From positions 186,001-250,000 of the forward strand of contig CAVXQD010000007.1 of the NCBI GenBank assembly GCA_963763885.1: DNA of 64,000 nucleotides, given 5' to 3'. Both the position numbers and the translations under genes were made by a program. Below, piece after piece: positions 9,825 through 18,377 of the stretch. Each line of letters begins with the position of its first letter. Position 1 is the stretch's first letter. The stretch is from JANNBN01 sp963763885 (lineage in GTDB: Bacteria > Actinomycetota > Acidimicrobiia > Acidimicrobiales > JANYDT01). The notes below the pieces were generated by a model. It searched no databases and had not been told where the DNA came from. It saw only the letters and a program-made list of their open reading frames with translations.

Positions 9825-12653
9825 CTACGGGGAAAGCAGATCTCCCAGCAGTTCGATGAACCGATCCCGGCCGGGATCGTTGCCGCCCATGGTCAAGATG
9901 TCCGGTAGCTCCGCCACAGGTTGGTCCAGAAACGGGGACAGCCTGTCGGCCAAGTCTTTGGCGTCTCTCGTGCGAGACATGCCGCCAAGCTCGGCCTGCA
10001 CCGCAGCACTGGCGAGTCGCTCCCAAGCAGGCTGACAGTCCATCACCTCTCGAACACTGGATGGCTTCGCCGGAGCCGCAGCCCGAGCAGCAGCAGAAAG
10101 CTCAACATCCCATTGATACGTGCCATGCCCCACTTCAAAGGAACGCCCGTCCGGAAGCACCACATCGGCTGTCGTTCCAACAGGCACAACTGCCTCTACC
10201 GTGCACTTGCCGGAAGGCCCGACCCTGGACCAGCCAGCGCTTGCGTCGCCGTACGGCGTGTCGGCGTGGGCCGTTGCGTGATCTAACCCCGTTCCGATGA
10301 TCGGCTCGATCCGCAGGCGGCGATACCCCACATCGGCCGGGGCAAGGCCGCCCACACGACGGTGCATCCAATCGGCAACTGCCCCAAGCGCGTAATGGTT
10401 GAACGACGTCATCTCACCGGGATTGATACTGCCGTCGGGCATCATGGAATCCCAGCGCTCCCACACGGTGGTGGCGCCCATCGTGACGGAATACAACCAC
10501 GACGGACATTCGGTTTGCAGAAGCATCCGATACGCAACGTCGGCGTAACCGTTGTTGGTTAGCGCGTCCGCAATGAGTGGTGTGCCCACGAATCCGGTAG
10601 CGATACAGAAGTTGGACGTGCGAACCAGATCAGCAAGCCGCGCAGCGGCACGGACCCTCTGCGCCGATGTCTCGAGGAGATCCCACTCCAATGCGAGGGC
10701 ATAGACGGTTTGAGCATCGCTGAGGATCCGTCCACTTGCGGTGACGAACTCGCGTTGGAACCCGGCTTTGGCTGCGGTTGCCACCTCGGCCGCCCAAGAC
10801 GCGATTCCAGCGTCGCCGACGAGTTGAGCCGAGTCGGCCAGGATCTGTGCGCTGCGAAACAGGTAGGCCGTTGCGATGACGTCTTTGTCGGCCTTACTGC
10901 GCAACGCGTCGTGAGGAGGAGCGGTTGGGTCTAACCAGTCACCGAACTGGAACCCGCCCGCCCAAACGCCGTTGGTAGAAAGCCCGTTGATGCAGCTCAC
11001 CCATCGGTGCATTGACGACAACTGTCGTTTGAGGACGGACAGGTCTCCAGAGCGTTGATAAAGCACCCAGGGAACGATGGTTGCGGCGTCGCCCCATGCA
11101 GCGCCGACGATCCCGTCTTGCAGCACATCAGGAATCACAATTGGCACGACACCGTTGGGTCGTTGATCAGCTTCGAGGTCCTTCAGCCAAGAGGTCAGGA
11201 ATCCGACCGAATCGTAAAGGTACGTAGCAGTTGGCGAGAAAACCTCGATGTCACCGGTCCAGCCGAGACGTTCGTCTCGTTGCGGGCAATCTGTTGGGAC
11301 GTCGACGAAGTTCCCTCGCATGCCCCAGACGACATTGCTGTGGAACTGGTTGAGGAGATCGCTGGACGACGAGAACCAGCCGGTTCGTTCCATGTCGCTT
11401 CCCACAACAACGGCGCTGATGTCTCTCGGGTCAAGATCGTCCAGGCCATCAACCTCAGCAAATCGGAACCCGTGGAAGGTCAGACAGGGTTCCAGAGTCT
11501 CTTCTGGTCCGCCTGCCACGATGAAGGTGTCTGTGGCCTTCGCCTTGCGGAGTGGACGGACACCCAGCTCTTCGTTTTCCAGTACCTCGGCATGACGCAG
11601 AACCACAATGTGACCGGCCGCCAAATTTCGGACGGTAAGCCGGCACCACCCCACGAGGTTCTGGCCGAAATCGATCAGCAACTTGCCAGACGGTGACCGC
11701 CAGACACGTTGTGCAGTCCGGAAACCGGTCGCCCGAACCGGAGGCCCGTCGGGGGCTTCAAGTCGACTTATGTCGAAATCGATCGGTTCGACAAGCACCG
11801 GGTCGCCAGCAGTCTGGTAGCGCAGATCGGTGGTTTGACCGTCGTAGATGTCGTCGGCCGAGATGTTGCTGGAGCGGGCCGACCAGGAGTTGTCGATGCT
11901 CATCACGTGGCGATCGCCCGCTGCGGTGAGGACTTCGAGCTGGCCGATGACGGCAAGGCGTTCGCCGTAGTGACAGCGTTTCATGCTCCAGGTGAGCTGT
12001 CCGCGGAACCACCCGTTTCCGAGGAGCGCGCTTGCGTGATTCACGCCGCCATGGAGCATCGCGGTCACGTCATAGGTTTGGTAGCGCAGTCGATTGTTGT
12101 ACGAAGTCCAGCCCGGCGCGAGGAGCTGGTCCCCCACCTTGGCCCCGTTGATGCTGAGCTCGTAGAGACCGAGTGCCGACACGTACAGCCGTGCTTCCAC
12201 AATGTCGTCGGGGAGCATCCATGTGCCCGCCAGCAATGGCGCTGCGGTTCCGACGGCGCCCGTCTGGCTGGTTGCGCTGGGGCTCATGAACTGCGCTTGC
12301 CAGTCTGCTGGCTGCAACAGACCGACTTCGATTTCGACTGGTTGACTCCAGTCCGACCATTGCTGGTCACCCTGGACACGGATCCGCACATGCACCCGTT
12401 CACGCGAGACAAGCGGGCGGTCCGGCCACGCAACGAACAACTGGTCTGCGGTCTCGACGACGAACGTTGCAGTGGATCCGTAGCGGGTCGTCTCGATTTC
12501 GTAGGCCTGCTGGGTCCAGCCGGCTGGGGCAGCTGGGATCTGCCACGAAAGACGGGGTGATGCCTCACCGATGCCTAGAACGCGCAGCTGCCGCGGGTGG
12601 TTTTCAACACGAAGGTTGGTTGGAGCTGCTGCCGTTGCATGAAGCGCGTTCAT
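9825..12653 (-). CDS. Alpha-L-rhamnosidase, GH78
   Basis: A 942-residue glycoside hydrolase releasing terminal L-rhamnose from rhamnosides. It has the N-terminal beta domains of the family (RVENHPRQLRVLGIGEASPR; WTSYNNRLRYQTYDVTAML). The (alpha/alpha)6 catalytic domain carries the signature FVDVPTDCPQRDERLGWTGD, containing the acidic catalytic residues. A C-terminal beta domain (GYRRLRIEPIIGTGLDHA) and ~85 extra residues rich in Ala/Asp follow. No signal peptide is visible, so it probably acts in the cytoplasm on imported rhamnosides. It is the last gene of a minus-strand operon after the binding protein and two permeases, 46 bp after the second permease. The ATG at 12653 is close to the conserved N-terminus. 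Confidence 0.95.
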   Translation of the reverse strand: MNALHATAAAPTNLRVENHPRQLRVLGIGEASPRLSWQIPAAPAGWTQQAYEIETTRYGSTATFVVETADQLFVAWPDRPLVSRERVHVRIRVQGDQQWSDWSQPVEIEVGLLQPADWQAQFMSPSATSQTGAVGTAAPLLAGTWMLPDDIVEARLYVSALGLYELSINGAKVGDQLLAPGWTSYNNRLRYQTYDVTAMLHGGVNHASALLGNGWFRGQLTWSMKRCHYGERLAVIGQLEVLTAAGDRHVMSIDNSWSARSSNISADDIYDGQTTDLRYQTAGDPVLVEPIDFDISRLEAPDGPPVRATGFRTAQRVWRSPSGKLLIDFGQNLVGWCRLTVRNLAAGHIVVLRHAEVLENEELGVRPLRKAKATDTFIVAGGPEETLEPCLTFHGFRFAEVDGLDDLDPRDISAVVVGSDMERTGWFSSSSDLLNQFHSNVVWGMRGNFVDVPTDCPQRDERLGWTGDIEVFSPTATYLYDSVGFLTSWLKDLEADQRPNGVVPIVIPDVLQDGIVGAAWGDAATIVPWVLYQRSGDLSVLKRQLSSMHRWVSCINGLSTNGVWAGGFQFGDWLDPTAPPHDALRSKADKDVIATAYLFRSAQILADSAQLVGDAGIASWAAEVATAAKAGFQREFVTASGRILSDAQTVYALALEWDLLETSAQRVRAAARLADLVRTSNFCIATGFVGTPLIADALTNNGYADVAYRMLLQTECPSWLYSVTMGATTVWERWDSMMPDGSINPGEMTSFNHYALGAVADWMHRRVGGLAPADVGYRRLRIEPIIGTGLDHATAHADTPYGDASAGWSRVGPSGKCTVEAVVPVGTTADVVLPDGRSFEVGHGTYQWDVELSAAARAAAPAKPSSVREVMDCQPAWERLASAAVQAELGGMSRTRDAKDLADRLSPFLDQPVAELPDILTMGGNDPGRDRFIELLGDLLSP

Positions 12654-12699
12654 ATGCGTGCTTTCTTGTTGTTCATTCTGGGGGGCTCCACCGTCGGGG

Positions 12700-13527
12700 C
12701 TAACCCTTGACAGCGCCTGACGTCATGCCTGAAACGATTTTGCGGTTGAAGATCACGTAGAGGACCAAGGGCGGAACGGTGATGATCAGCATGTCCATGA
12801 ACAGCAGGTTCCAGTTGCGCGTGAACTGGCTGACGAAGTTGAACAACGTCAGCTGCACCGTTTCGTTCCCGCTGCCTGGGAGGAAGTACAGGGGGTTCAC
12901 GAAGTCGTTGAACACAAACAGCGAGGAGACCAGGCCAACGGTGATGGTGGCTGGCCGCATGAGGGGGAAGATCACGCGGAAGAACAGGTTGAACCCTGTG
13001 CAACCGTCGATGACAGCAGCTTCATCTAGATCCCGGGGAATGGTGCTGATGAAACCACGAAAGATGAGCGTGGCGAACGGGAGAAGGAACGCAATCTCAA
13101 CCAGTGCGAGACCGAACACGCTCTTGTAGATGTGCGCCTTCTGCAGCACCCAGATGGTTGGCACAATTGCCGGTGGAATCATCAGGCCGGCAATCAACAA
13201 AAAGTCGGCCAGCTTCGACAACTTTCCCGGCCGTCGATCGATGACAAAAGCGGTGAGCGACCCAACCAGGACAAGCCCGGCCACTGACAAGATGGTGAGA
13301 ATTGCGCTGTTTTTGAACGCAGTCCACAGCACGCCGTCACGGCTGGCGAACACCTCTTTCATGTTGGACCACGCCACAAACCGCTTTGGCCACGTGAAAC
13401 TGAAGTCAGCTGCGTCGTCGGCGTCCTTCGCTGCCATCAGGAACATGAAGGCGAACGGAACAATGAACACCAGCACTGCAACCAGGATCGACACGATGTC
13501 GAGCCAATAGCGTCGGAGTTGCTTCAC
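12700..13527 (-). CDS. Carbohydrate ABC transporter permease (MalG-like)
   Basis: A 275-residue inner-membrane permease of the CUT1 family with about six hydrophobic segments. The EAA loop that contacts the ATPase is present: DEAAVIDGCTGFNLFFRVIF. The GTG start at 13527 overlaps the stop of the upstream permease in GTGA, indicating translational coupling. Given the neighbouring rhamnosidase and rhamnose catabolic genes it most likely helps import L-rhamnose or rhamnosides. No ABC ATPase gene is in the window; CUT1 systems commonly share one encoded elsewhere. Confidence 0.93.
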   Translation of the reverse strand: MKQLRRYWLDIVSILVAVLVFIVPFAFMFLMAAKDADDAADFSFTWPKRFVAWSNMKEVFASRDGVLWTAFKNSAILTILSVAGLVLVGSLTAFVIDRRPGKLSKLADFLLIAGLMIPPAIVPTIWVLQKAHIYKSVFGLALVEIAFLLPFATLIFRGFISTIPRDLDEAAVIDGCTGFNLFFRVIFPLMRPATITVGLVSSLFVFNDFVNPLYFLPGSGNETVQLTLFNFVSQFTRNWNLLFMDMLIITVPPLVLYVIFNRKIVSGMTSGAVKG

Positions 13528-14396
13528 AGGTTCAGCGCCTTCCGTTTGAAGTACAGGTTCATGGGCAGGATCAAGATGAAAATGAAGATGAAGAACACCA
13601 CGTTGCCAGCGGTGGCTAAACCAAAGAATCCGGCTTGGTATTGCTTGAAAATAACGGAAGCCAACACGTCGCTCTTGAACCCAGGTCCGCCGTTGGTCAT
13701 CGTCCAGATCAGGTCGAACGATCGCAGGCCGCCGATAATTGACAACGTGATGACATTAAACGTTGCTGCCCGGTTGAGGGGCAAAATAACATGACGGAAT
13801 CGGTCCCAAGCGCTGCCACCGTCTGCCGACACAGCTTCGAAGTAGTCGGGCGGGATCGAGGCGATACCGGCGATGTAAATGAGAGTGGCGAGACCGACTC
13901 CTTTCCAAATGTCGACAAATGCCACGGAGAGCAGTGCGATCTTCGGGTCGATCAGCCAGCGCGGGCCATCGATGCCAACCGCCGCAAGGGATCTGTTGAT
14001 GAGCCCCGTTGAAGGGTGCATCAAGACCGAGAAGGTGAGACCCACGGCCACCGTACTGACCAGGACAGGGAAGAAGACCACCGAGCGGAGAAACCCTCTT
14101 GAACGAAGGCGAGACGTCAGCAGCACAGCCAACCCCATCCCAATGACGACCTTTGCACCGCTGGTCAACACGGCATAGATCAACGTGTTGCGTAAGCCGA
14201 TGTTGAGAGCTTGTTCGCTGAAGAACTGACGGAAATTCTCAAACCCTATCCACTCCCATTCCTGCAAGTCCCATCGGGTGAACGCGAAGAAAATGGAAAT
14301 CAGGGTGGGGACAACGAATAACACCACGTAAATAGACATAGCGGGGATATAGAGGCGAAATGGATACGCCTGGCGTTCAACGGTTTTGGTTGGCAT
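13524..14396 (-). CDS. Carbohydrate ABC transporter permease (MalF-like)
   Basis: A 290-residue membrane permease of the CUT1 family, partner of the MalG-like subunit it overlaps by 4 bp. Hydrophobic segments begin at LYIPAMSIYVVLFVVPTL. The EAA motif reads FEAVSADGGSAWDRFRHVIL. It lies 90 bp downstream of the solute-binding protein gene in the same operon; that gap shows no clear gene or terminator. The substrate, rhamnose or rhamnosides, is inferred from context. Confidence 0.93.
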   Translation of the reverse strand: MPTKTVERQAYPFRLYIPAMSIYVVLFVVPTLISIFFAFTRWDLQEWEWIGFENFRQFFSEQALNIGLRNTLIYAVLTSGAKVVIGMGLAVLLTSRLRSRGFLRSVVFFPVLVSTVAVGLTFSVLMHPSTGLINRSLAAVGIDGPRWLIDPKIALLSVAFVDIWKGVGLATLIYIAGIASIPPDYFEAVSADGGSAWDRFRHVILPLNRAATFNVITLSIIGGLRSFDLIWTMTNGGPGFKSDVLASVIFKQYQAGFFGLATAGNVVFFIFIFILILPMNLYFKRKALNL

Positions 14397-14486
14397 CTAC
14401 ATCTCTGTCTCTGGACGAATCTCTGGCGAAATTGAAAGTCGGTCGGACCCCCAGAAGAGATCCGACCGAATCCACGATTGGCCGAG

Positions 14487-15785
14487 CTACCAGCCAGCAA
14501 GACCCAGCTGTTTTGCCTGCTTCTCTACGTCCTTGTCGTAATCAGCTGCACCGTCGGCCGCTGACTGTTGGCCCGTGCCAACAGCAACGGTGATCTTCTC
14601 GAGGTTGGGGCCCTTGATCGGTGAGAGGAACTCAAGCGCCGGAGCGGTCTTGCCGGCCTTGATGTACGCATCGATGTCACGCACGGCCTGCGGGGTGGAG
14701 GCCGGGAGCACGGCGCCCTTCACCATGTACGGCCCACTTGGCGGCTGTGCTGCGCTGGTGACGTCCGTGCCTGCTTTTGATGCGATGAAGGCCAAGAACT
14801 TCTTGCCGTCGGCCTGCTTCTTGGAGGTCTTAGGGATATAGCAACCACCAGGCAGCCACAGCGTGGTGCCGTGGTTATTGGCGTCGTCGCCGGGGAGGCC
14901 GAAGTAGCCGATGTTTGGCAGCTTTGCTGGATCTACGTTGCCCAGCGCAAAGGTCAACATGGGGTACTGCGCAACCTCTCCATCAGCAAGCTTCTTGATG
15001 GCGCCATCGAACGTCTCTGCTTCGAAGTCCTTCTGGTACCAGCCCTTCTTGGCCGATTCCTCAAGCCGCTGAAAACCCTTCAACGCTGCGGCGTTGGTTG
15101 CGTACTTCGCCTTGTTGTTGGTGTAATCGGTTGCGAAGTTCTTGTTGGCAGCCTGCACGTTGTAGTAGTCGGCGAGAACAAACAACTGTGAAGTCCACGT
15201 GTCTTTGTAGCTGCCGCCAAGAGGTGCAATGCCAGCAGCCTTGAGCTTGTCGTTGTTGGCTGCAAACTCGGCCCAGGTATGAGGCACAGAGATGCCGGCC
15301 TTGGCGAACGCTGCCTTGTTGTACAAGACGCCACCGCCCATGACCGTGCCGTTGGGAACGCCGTACACTTTTCCGCCAGCCGAAACCACGGGATTGAAGC
15401 CGGCGTCCACGTTCTTCAGCGTTGCGGCGTCGAGCGCAACGAGGTTCTTTGCAGGGTTGAGGGCCTGGAACAGCGAGCCGGAGTTGTAGCAGAACACGTC
15501 GGCCATAGTGCCGGTTGAGAGGCGGGTCTTGACGATGTTGTCCCCGTCTGCGCCCCCTGGCCGTGTCTCCACCTTTAGTGTGACGTTGGGCGCAAGCTTC
15601 TTGTACGCCGTGACCATACCGGCGATGATCTTCGCCTGACCTTCCCCGTCATCGACCAGCACGGACAACGTGACCTTTTTGGCGGTTGCTGCTGGCGATG
15701 GCGCTGCCACGATGGCGGAGGCGCCGAGGATTGCCGCAACGGCCGAGGCACCGACAGCCAGGGTGCGACTGGGATTGTGGTTCAT
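14487..15785 (-). CDS. Extracellular sugar-binding protein of ABC transporter
   Basis: A 432-residue secreted solute-binding protein of the family-1 (CUT1) type. The start at 15785 is supported by an upstream GGAAGGAAA ribosome-binding sequence and by a signal peptide (MNHNPSRTLAVGASAVAAIL ... APSPAATA). No lipobox Cys is seen. The mature part starts KKVTLSVLVDDGEGQAKIIA and contains the usual TADVFCYNSGSLF-like and GVPNGTVMGGGVLYNKAAF segments. It is the first gene of the transporter/rhamnosidase operon. A LacI-type operator match lies 77-88 bp upstream of its start. Confidence 0.93.
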   Translation of the reverse strand: MNHNPSRTLAVGASAVAAILGASAIVAAPSPAATAKKVTLSVLVDDGEGQAKIIAGMVTAYKKLAPNVTLKVETRPGGADGDNIVKTRLSTGTMADVFCYNSGSLFQALNPAKNLVALDAATLKNVDAGFNPVVSAGGKVYGVPNGTVMGGGVLYNKAAFAKAGISVPHTWAEFAANNDKLKAAGIAPLGGSYKDTWTSQLFVLADYYNVQAANKNFATDYTNNKAKYATNAAALKGFQRLEESAKKGWYQKDFEAETFDGAIKKLADGEVAQYPMLTFALGNVDPAKLPNIGYFGLPGDDANNHGTTLWLPGGCYIPKTSKKQADGKKFLAFIASKAGTDVTSAAQPPSGPYMVKGAVLPASTPQAVRDIDAYIKAGKTAPALEFLSPIKGPNLEKITVAVGTGQQSAADGAADYDKDVEKQAKQLGLAGW

Positions 15786-15861
15786 GGGTTTCCTTCCGGC
15801 GGGTCGACCGCCCGATAGCAGGTGGGTGTTGCCCAGGATCGACATTTCAGGACCTGCGAAA

Positions 15862-15873
15862 TGAAACGTATCA
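15862..15873. promoter_or_regulatory. Putative LacI-family operator upstream of the rhamnoside transport operon
   Basis: TGAAACGTATCA is a near-palindrome differing at one position from the perfect palindrome at 17144-17155, upstream of the rhamnose isomerase gene. Both promoters flank the same LacI-type regulator gene. NNNAACGNTTNNN-type centres are usual for LacI/GalR operators. Confidence 0.65.
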
Positions 15874-15907
15874 AGAGCAAATTCGACTGTAACGGTTTGG
15901 GCAAGGT

Positions 15908-15921
15908 GTGTCAATCGACAC
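15908..15921. promoter_or_regulatory. Inverted repeat GTGTC-N4-GACAC
   Basis: GTGTCAATCGACAC is a perfect 5-bp dyad with a 4-bp spacer, between the LacI gene stop and the binding-protein operon. It could be a second regulator site for the transport promoter. Only the symmetry supports it. Confidence 0.3.
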
Positions 15922-15968
15922 GTTGTGAAGCTCGCGACTCGGGCTGGCCCGGGCGGTCCCGGGACCGA

Positions 15969-17031
15969 TCAGTCCTTGGCGGCGCGTTGAGGTCGGCGCT
16001 CACGTGCGCCAGGAGCGGACGCTCGGACCACCAGCTCTGGCCTGAACAGCACTTGCTGATGCGCGTGGTGTTGCCCCTTCGGTCCTTTTGCTGTCGCTTC
16101 GTCCAGCAAAAGGGTTGCTGCGGTTTTTCCGATTTGGTAAGCGGGCTGGCGGATCGAGGTCAACGGAACCGCCGCGCTGGCGGCGAAATCGATGTCGTCG
16201 TAACCAACGATCATCACGTCACGGGGCACCTTGAGGCCCATCTCCCCCACCGCACGCATGACACCAAGCGCAACCACATCGTTGGCACAGAAAATGGCGT
16301 CGGGAGACGGACTCATGATCTGGCCGATTGCCTCGAACCCAGCCTTCCAGGAGAGCGCGTCGATCTGAACGGGGGTAATGATTGCGTCAGTCTCAGCCTC
16401 GGAAACGGCCTTCTGTAATCCACGAAGCCGGTCCGTGCACTGCCTGATCCATTGCGGTCCGCCCACGTACACAATACGCTTTGCGCCCGCTGTTAAGAGG
16501 TGCTGACCAGCCAATTCACCGCCGCGGACGTCATCGACCGCCACCGAACAACGGCCTTCGTCCGTGGTGATGTTGTCAACGAGAACAACGGGGACGCCAC
16601 CGTTAGTCAGCATTGCGAGCGACGCTGACGTCTCCCGATCGTCGACGGGAGTCAGCAGCACACCAGACACACGCTGCTCGATGAGGAACTGCAAATGTCG
16701 GCGTTCGCGCGGCATGGGACTCTGCTGCGTTCAGGATGAGCACGCTGTAGCCGCGGGCATCGGCCTCGTCCTCCGCTCCGCGCGAAACCGCAGCGAAGAA
16801 CGGGTTGGAAACGTCGGGCACCACAAGACCAAGTGACATCGTCCGGCCGGCACGGAGTTGGCTGGCTGCTCCGTTGCGAACGAAGTTCAGATCTTCCATG
16901 GCCGCAGTGACACGCTCCATGAGCGCAGGGGTCACGCGTTCAGGGTGGTTGAGGACATGCGAAACCGTCCCGAGAGACACCCCGGCCCGCTTAGCCACGT
17001 CTTTGATTCCTGCTTGGGATCGCTGGGCCAT
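15969..17031 (-). CDS. LacI-family transcriptional regulator of rhamnose genes, frameshifted
   Basis: A DNA-binding repressor in two frames. Residues 1-~102 (17031 down to ~16720) contain the LacI helix-turn-helix GIKDVAKRAGVSLGTVSHVL, the hinge and the start of the sugar-binding domain (SLGLVVPDVSNPFFAAV). The rest, from ~16715 to the stop at 15969, continues PRERRHLQFLIEQRVSGVLL and ends in VPLTSIRQPAYQIGKTAATL. Removing one base of the GGG run at 16716-16718 (CCC on the coding strand) fuses them as NAAES-MPRERRHLQFL, the normal family spacing, giving ~353 residues. It lies between the transport and catabolic operons, each preceded by a similar operator, so it is probably a rhamnose-responsive repressor. 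As written, the N-terminal product would lack most of the ligand domain. Confidence 0.85.
16716..16718 (-). other. +1 frameshift site in LacI-family gene
   Basis: The coding strand reads GAG TCC CAT GCC; deleting one C gives GAG TCC ATG CCG CGC GAA and restores the family alignment (ILNAAES-MPRERR). Confidence 0.7.
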
Positions 17032-17143
17032 CGTGCTCTCTACGCTACGGGTATCCGCTTACCCTGCATCGACGCCTGGCGAGCAACTCCTATCGTTTGG
17101 ACGACCCTCTTGCGGTTTTCCGCCATTGTGGGTCAGGATGTAC

Positions 17144-17155
17144 TGAAACGTTTCA
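17144..17155. promoter_or_regulatory. Perfect palindromic LacI-type operator upstream of rhamnose isomerase
   Basis: TGAAACGTTTCA, a perfect 12-bp palindrome 47-58 bp before the isomerase ATG and between it and the divergent LacI gene. A weak promoter candidate (TTGCGG at 17110-17115, CAGGAT at 17134-17139, 18-bp spacer) lies just upstream, so binding here would block early transcription. Confidence 0.75.
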
Positions 17156-17201
17156 CACCCAAGGGACCCCCCGCAACTCCCTTCGATCACCAGAGGAAGC
17201 G

Positions 17202-18377
17202 ATGAACAACCGAGTTCTCTCCGCGCCACAACGCCAGCAACTCCGCACCCAACACATCGAGACGCCGTCGTGGGCCTATGGCAACTCTGGCACTCGGTTC
17301 AAGGTGTTCGGCCAGCCCGGAGTTCCTCGTGACCCGTTCGAGAAGGTGGCTGATGCGGCAACCGTGCACCGGTTTACCGGCATCGCCCCAAGCGTTGCGT
17401 TGCATATCCCGTGGGACCGGGTCGACGACTACGAGAAGTTGTCGAAGCACGCAGCGGAGTGCGGGGTGTCGCTTGGCACCATCAACTCCAACGTGTTCCA
17501 AGACGACGACTACAAACTGGGCAGTGTCACCAACCCCGATGCGCGCATACGAGCCAAGGCAACCCAACACCTGTTGGACTGCGTGGACATCATGGATGTC
17601 ACTGGATCGCGCGACTTGAAGCTGTGGTTCTCCGACGGGACCAACTATCCGGGCCAAGACGATCTGCGGGCTCGCCAAGACCGTCTTGCCGAGGCGCTGC
17701 ACACCGTTTATGCCCGGCTGGGCGACAACCAGCGGATGCTGCTTGAGTACAAGCTGTTCGAGCCAGCCTTCTATGCCACCGACGTGCCGGACTGGGGCAC
17801 CGCACTGGTGCACTGCCTCGCCCTGGGCGAGAAGGCGGTGGTCTGCGTCGACACCGGCCACCATGCGCCCAGCACAAACATTGAGTTCATCGTGATGGGG
17901 TTGCTGCGCGCAGGCCGGCTTGGCGCGTTCGACTTCAACTCCAGGTTCTACGCCGACGACGACCTGATGGTGGGTTCCGCAGATCCGTTCCAACTGTTTC
18001 GCATCATGTACGAGGTGGTGCGCGGCGGTGGACTGAACGCAGATAGCGGCATCGCATTCATGCTTGATCAGTGCCACAACATCGAACCGAAAATTGCCGG
18101 CCAGATCCGTTCGGTGATGAACGTGCAGGAAGCCACGGCCAAGGCACTGCTGGTGGACCAAGACGCCCTATCTCAAGCACAGTCAGCTGGCGATGTTCTC
18201 GGTTCCAACGCAGTGATGATGGACGCGTACAACACAGACGTGCGGCCAATGCTGGCCGCGTTGCGTGAAGAAATGGGCCTAGCACCAGACCCTATGCGCG
18301 CATATGCAGCTTCAGGGTACTTCCAGCAGGTCTGCGCTGACCGAGTGGGCGGAAACCAGGCTGGGTGGGGCGCATGA
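17202..18377 (+). CDS. rhaI: L-rhamnose isomerase (RhaI type)
   Basis: A 391-residue cytosolic metal-dependent TIM-barrel isomerase converting L-rhamnose to L-rhamnulose. Family features include SGTRFKVFGQPGVPRDPFEK, ALHIPWDRVDDY, LKLWFSDGTNYPGQDD, MLLEYKLFEPAFY (acidic metal ligand), VDTGHHAPSTNIEFIV and FDFNSRFYADDDLMVG. It matches the Pseudomonas stutzeri/rhizobial-type isomerase rather than E. coli RhaA. The ATG at 17202 is preceded by AGAGGAAG. It is the first gene of the catabolic operon and overlaps the aldolase start (ATGA at 18374-18377). A LacI-type operator lies immediately upstream. Confidence 0.95.
   Translation: MNNRVLSAPQRQQLRTQHIETPSWAYGNSGTRFKVFGQPGVPRDPFEKVADAATVHRFTGIAPSVALHIPWDRVDDYEKLSKHAAECGVSLGTINSNVFQDDDYKLGSVTNPDARIRAKATQHLLDCVDIMDVTGSRDLKLWFSDGTNYPGQDDLRARQDRLAEALHTVYARLGDNQRMLLEYKLFEPAFYATDVPDWGTALVHCLALGEKAVVCVDTGHHAPSTNIEFIVMGLLRAGRLGAFDFNSRFYADDDLMVGSADPFQLFRIMYEVVRGGGLNADSGIAFMLDQCHNIEPKIAGQIRSVMNVQEATAKALLVDQDALSQAQSAGDVLGSNAVMMDAYNTDVRPMLAALREEMGLAPDPMRAYAASGYFQQVCADRVGGNQAGWGA

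Noticed and set aside
11709..12560. 283-codon plus-strand ORF
   Set aside because: Antisense of the GH78 gene.
17187..18161. 324-codon minus-strand ORF
   Set aside because: Antisense of the rhamnose isomerase gene; no recognisable motif.
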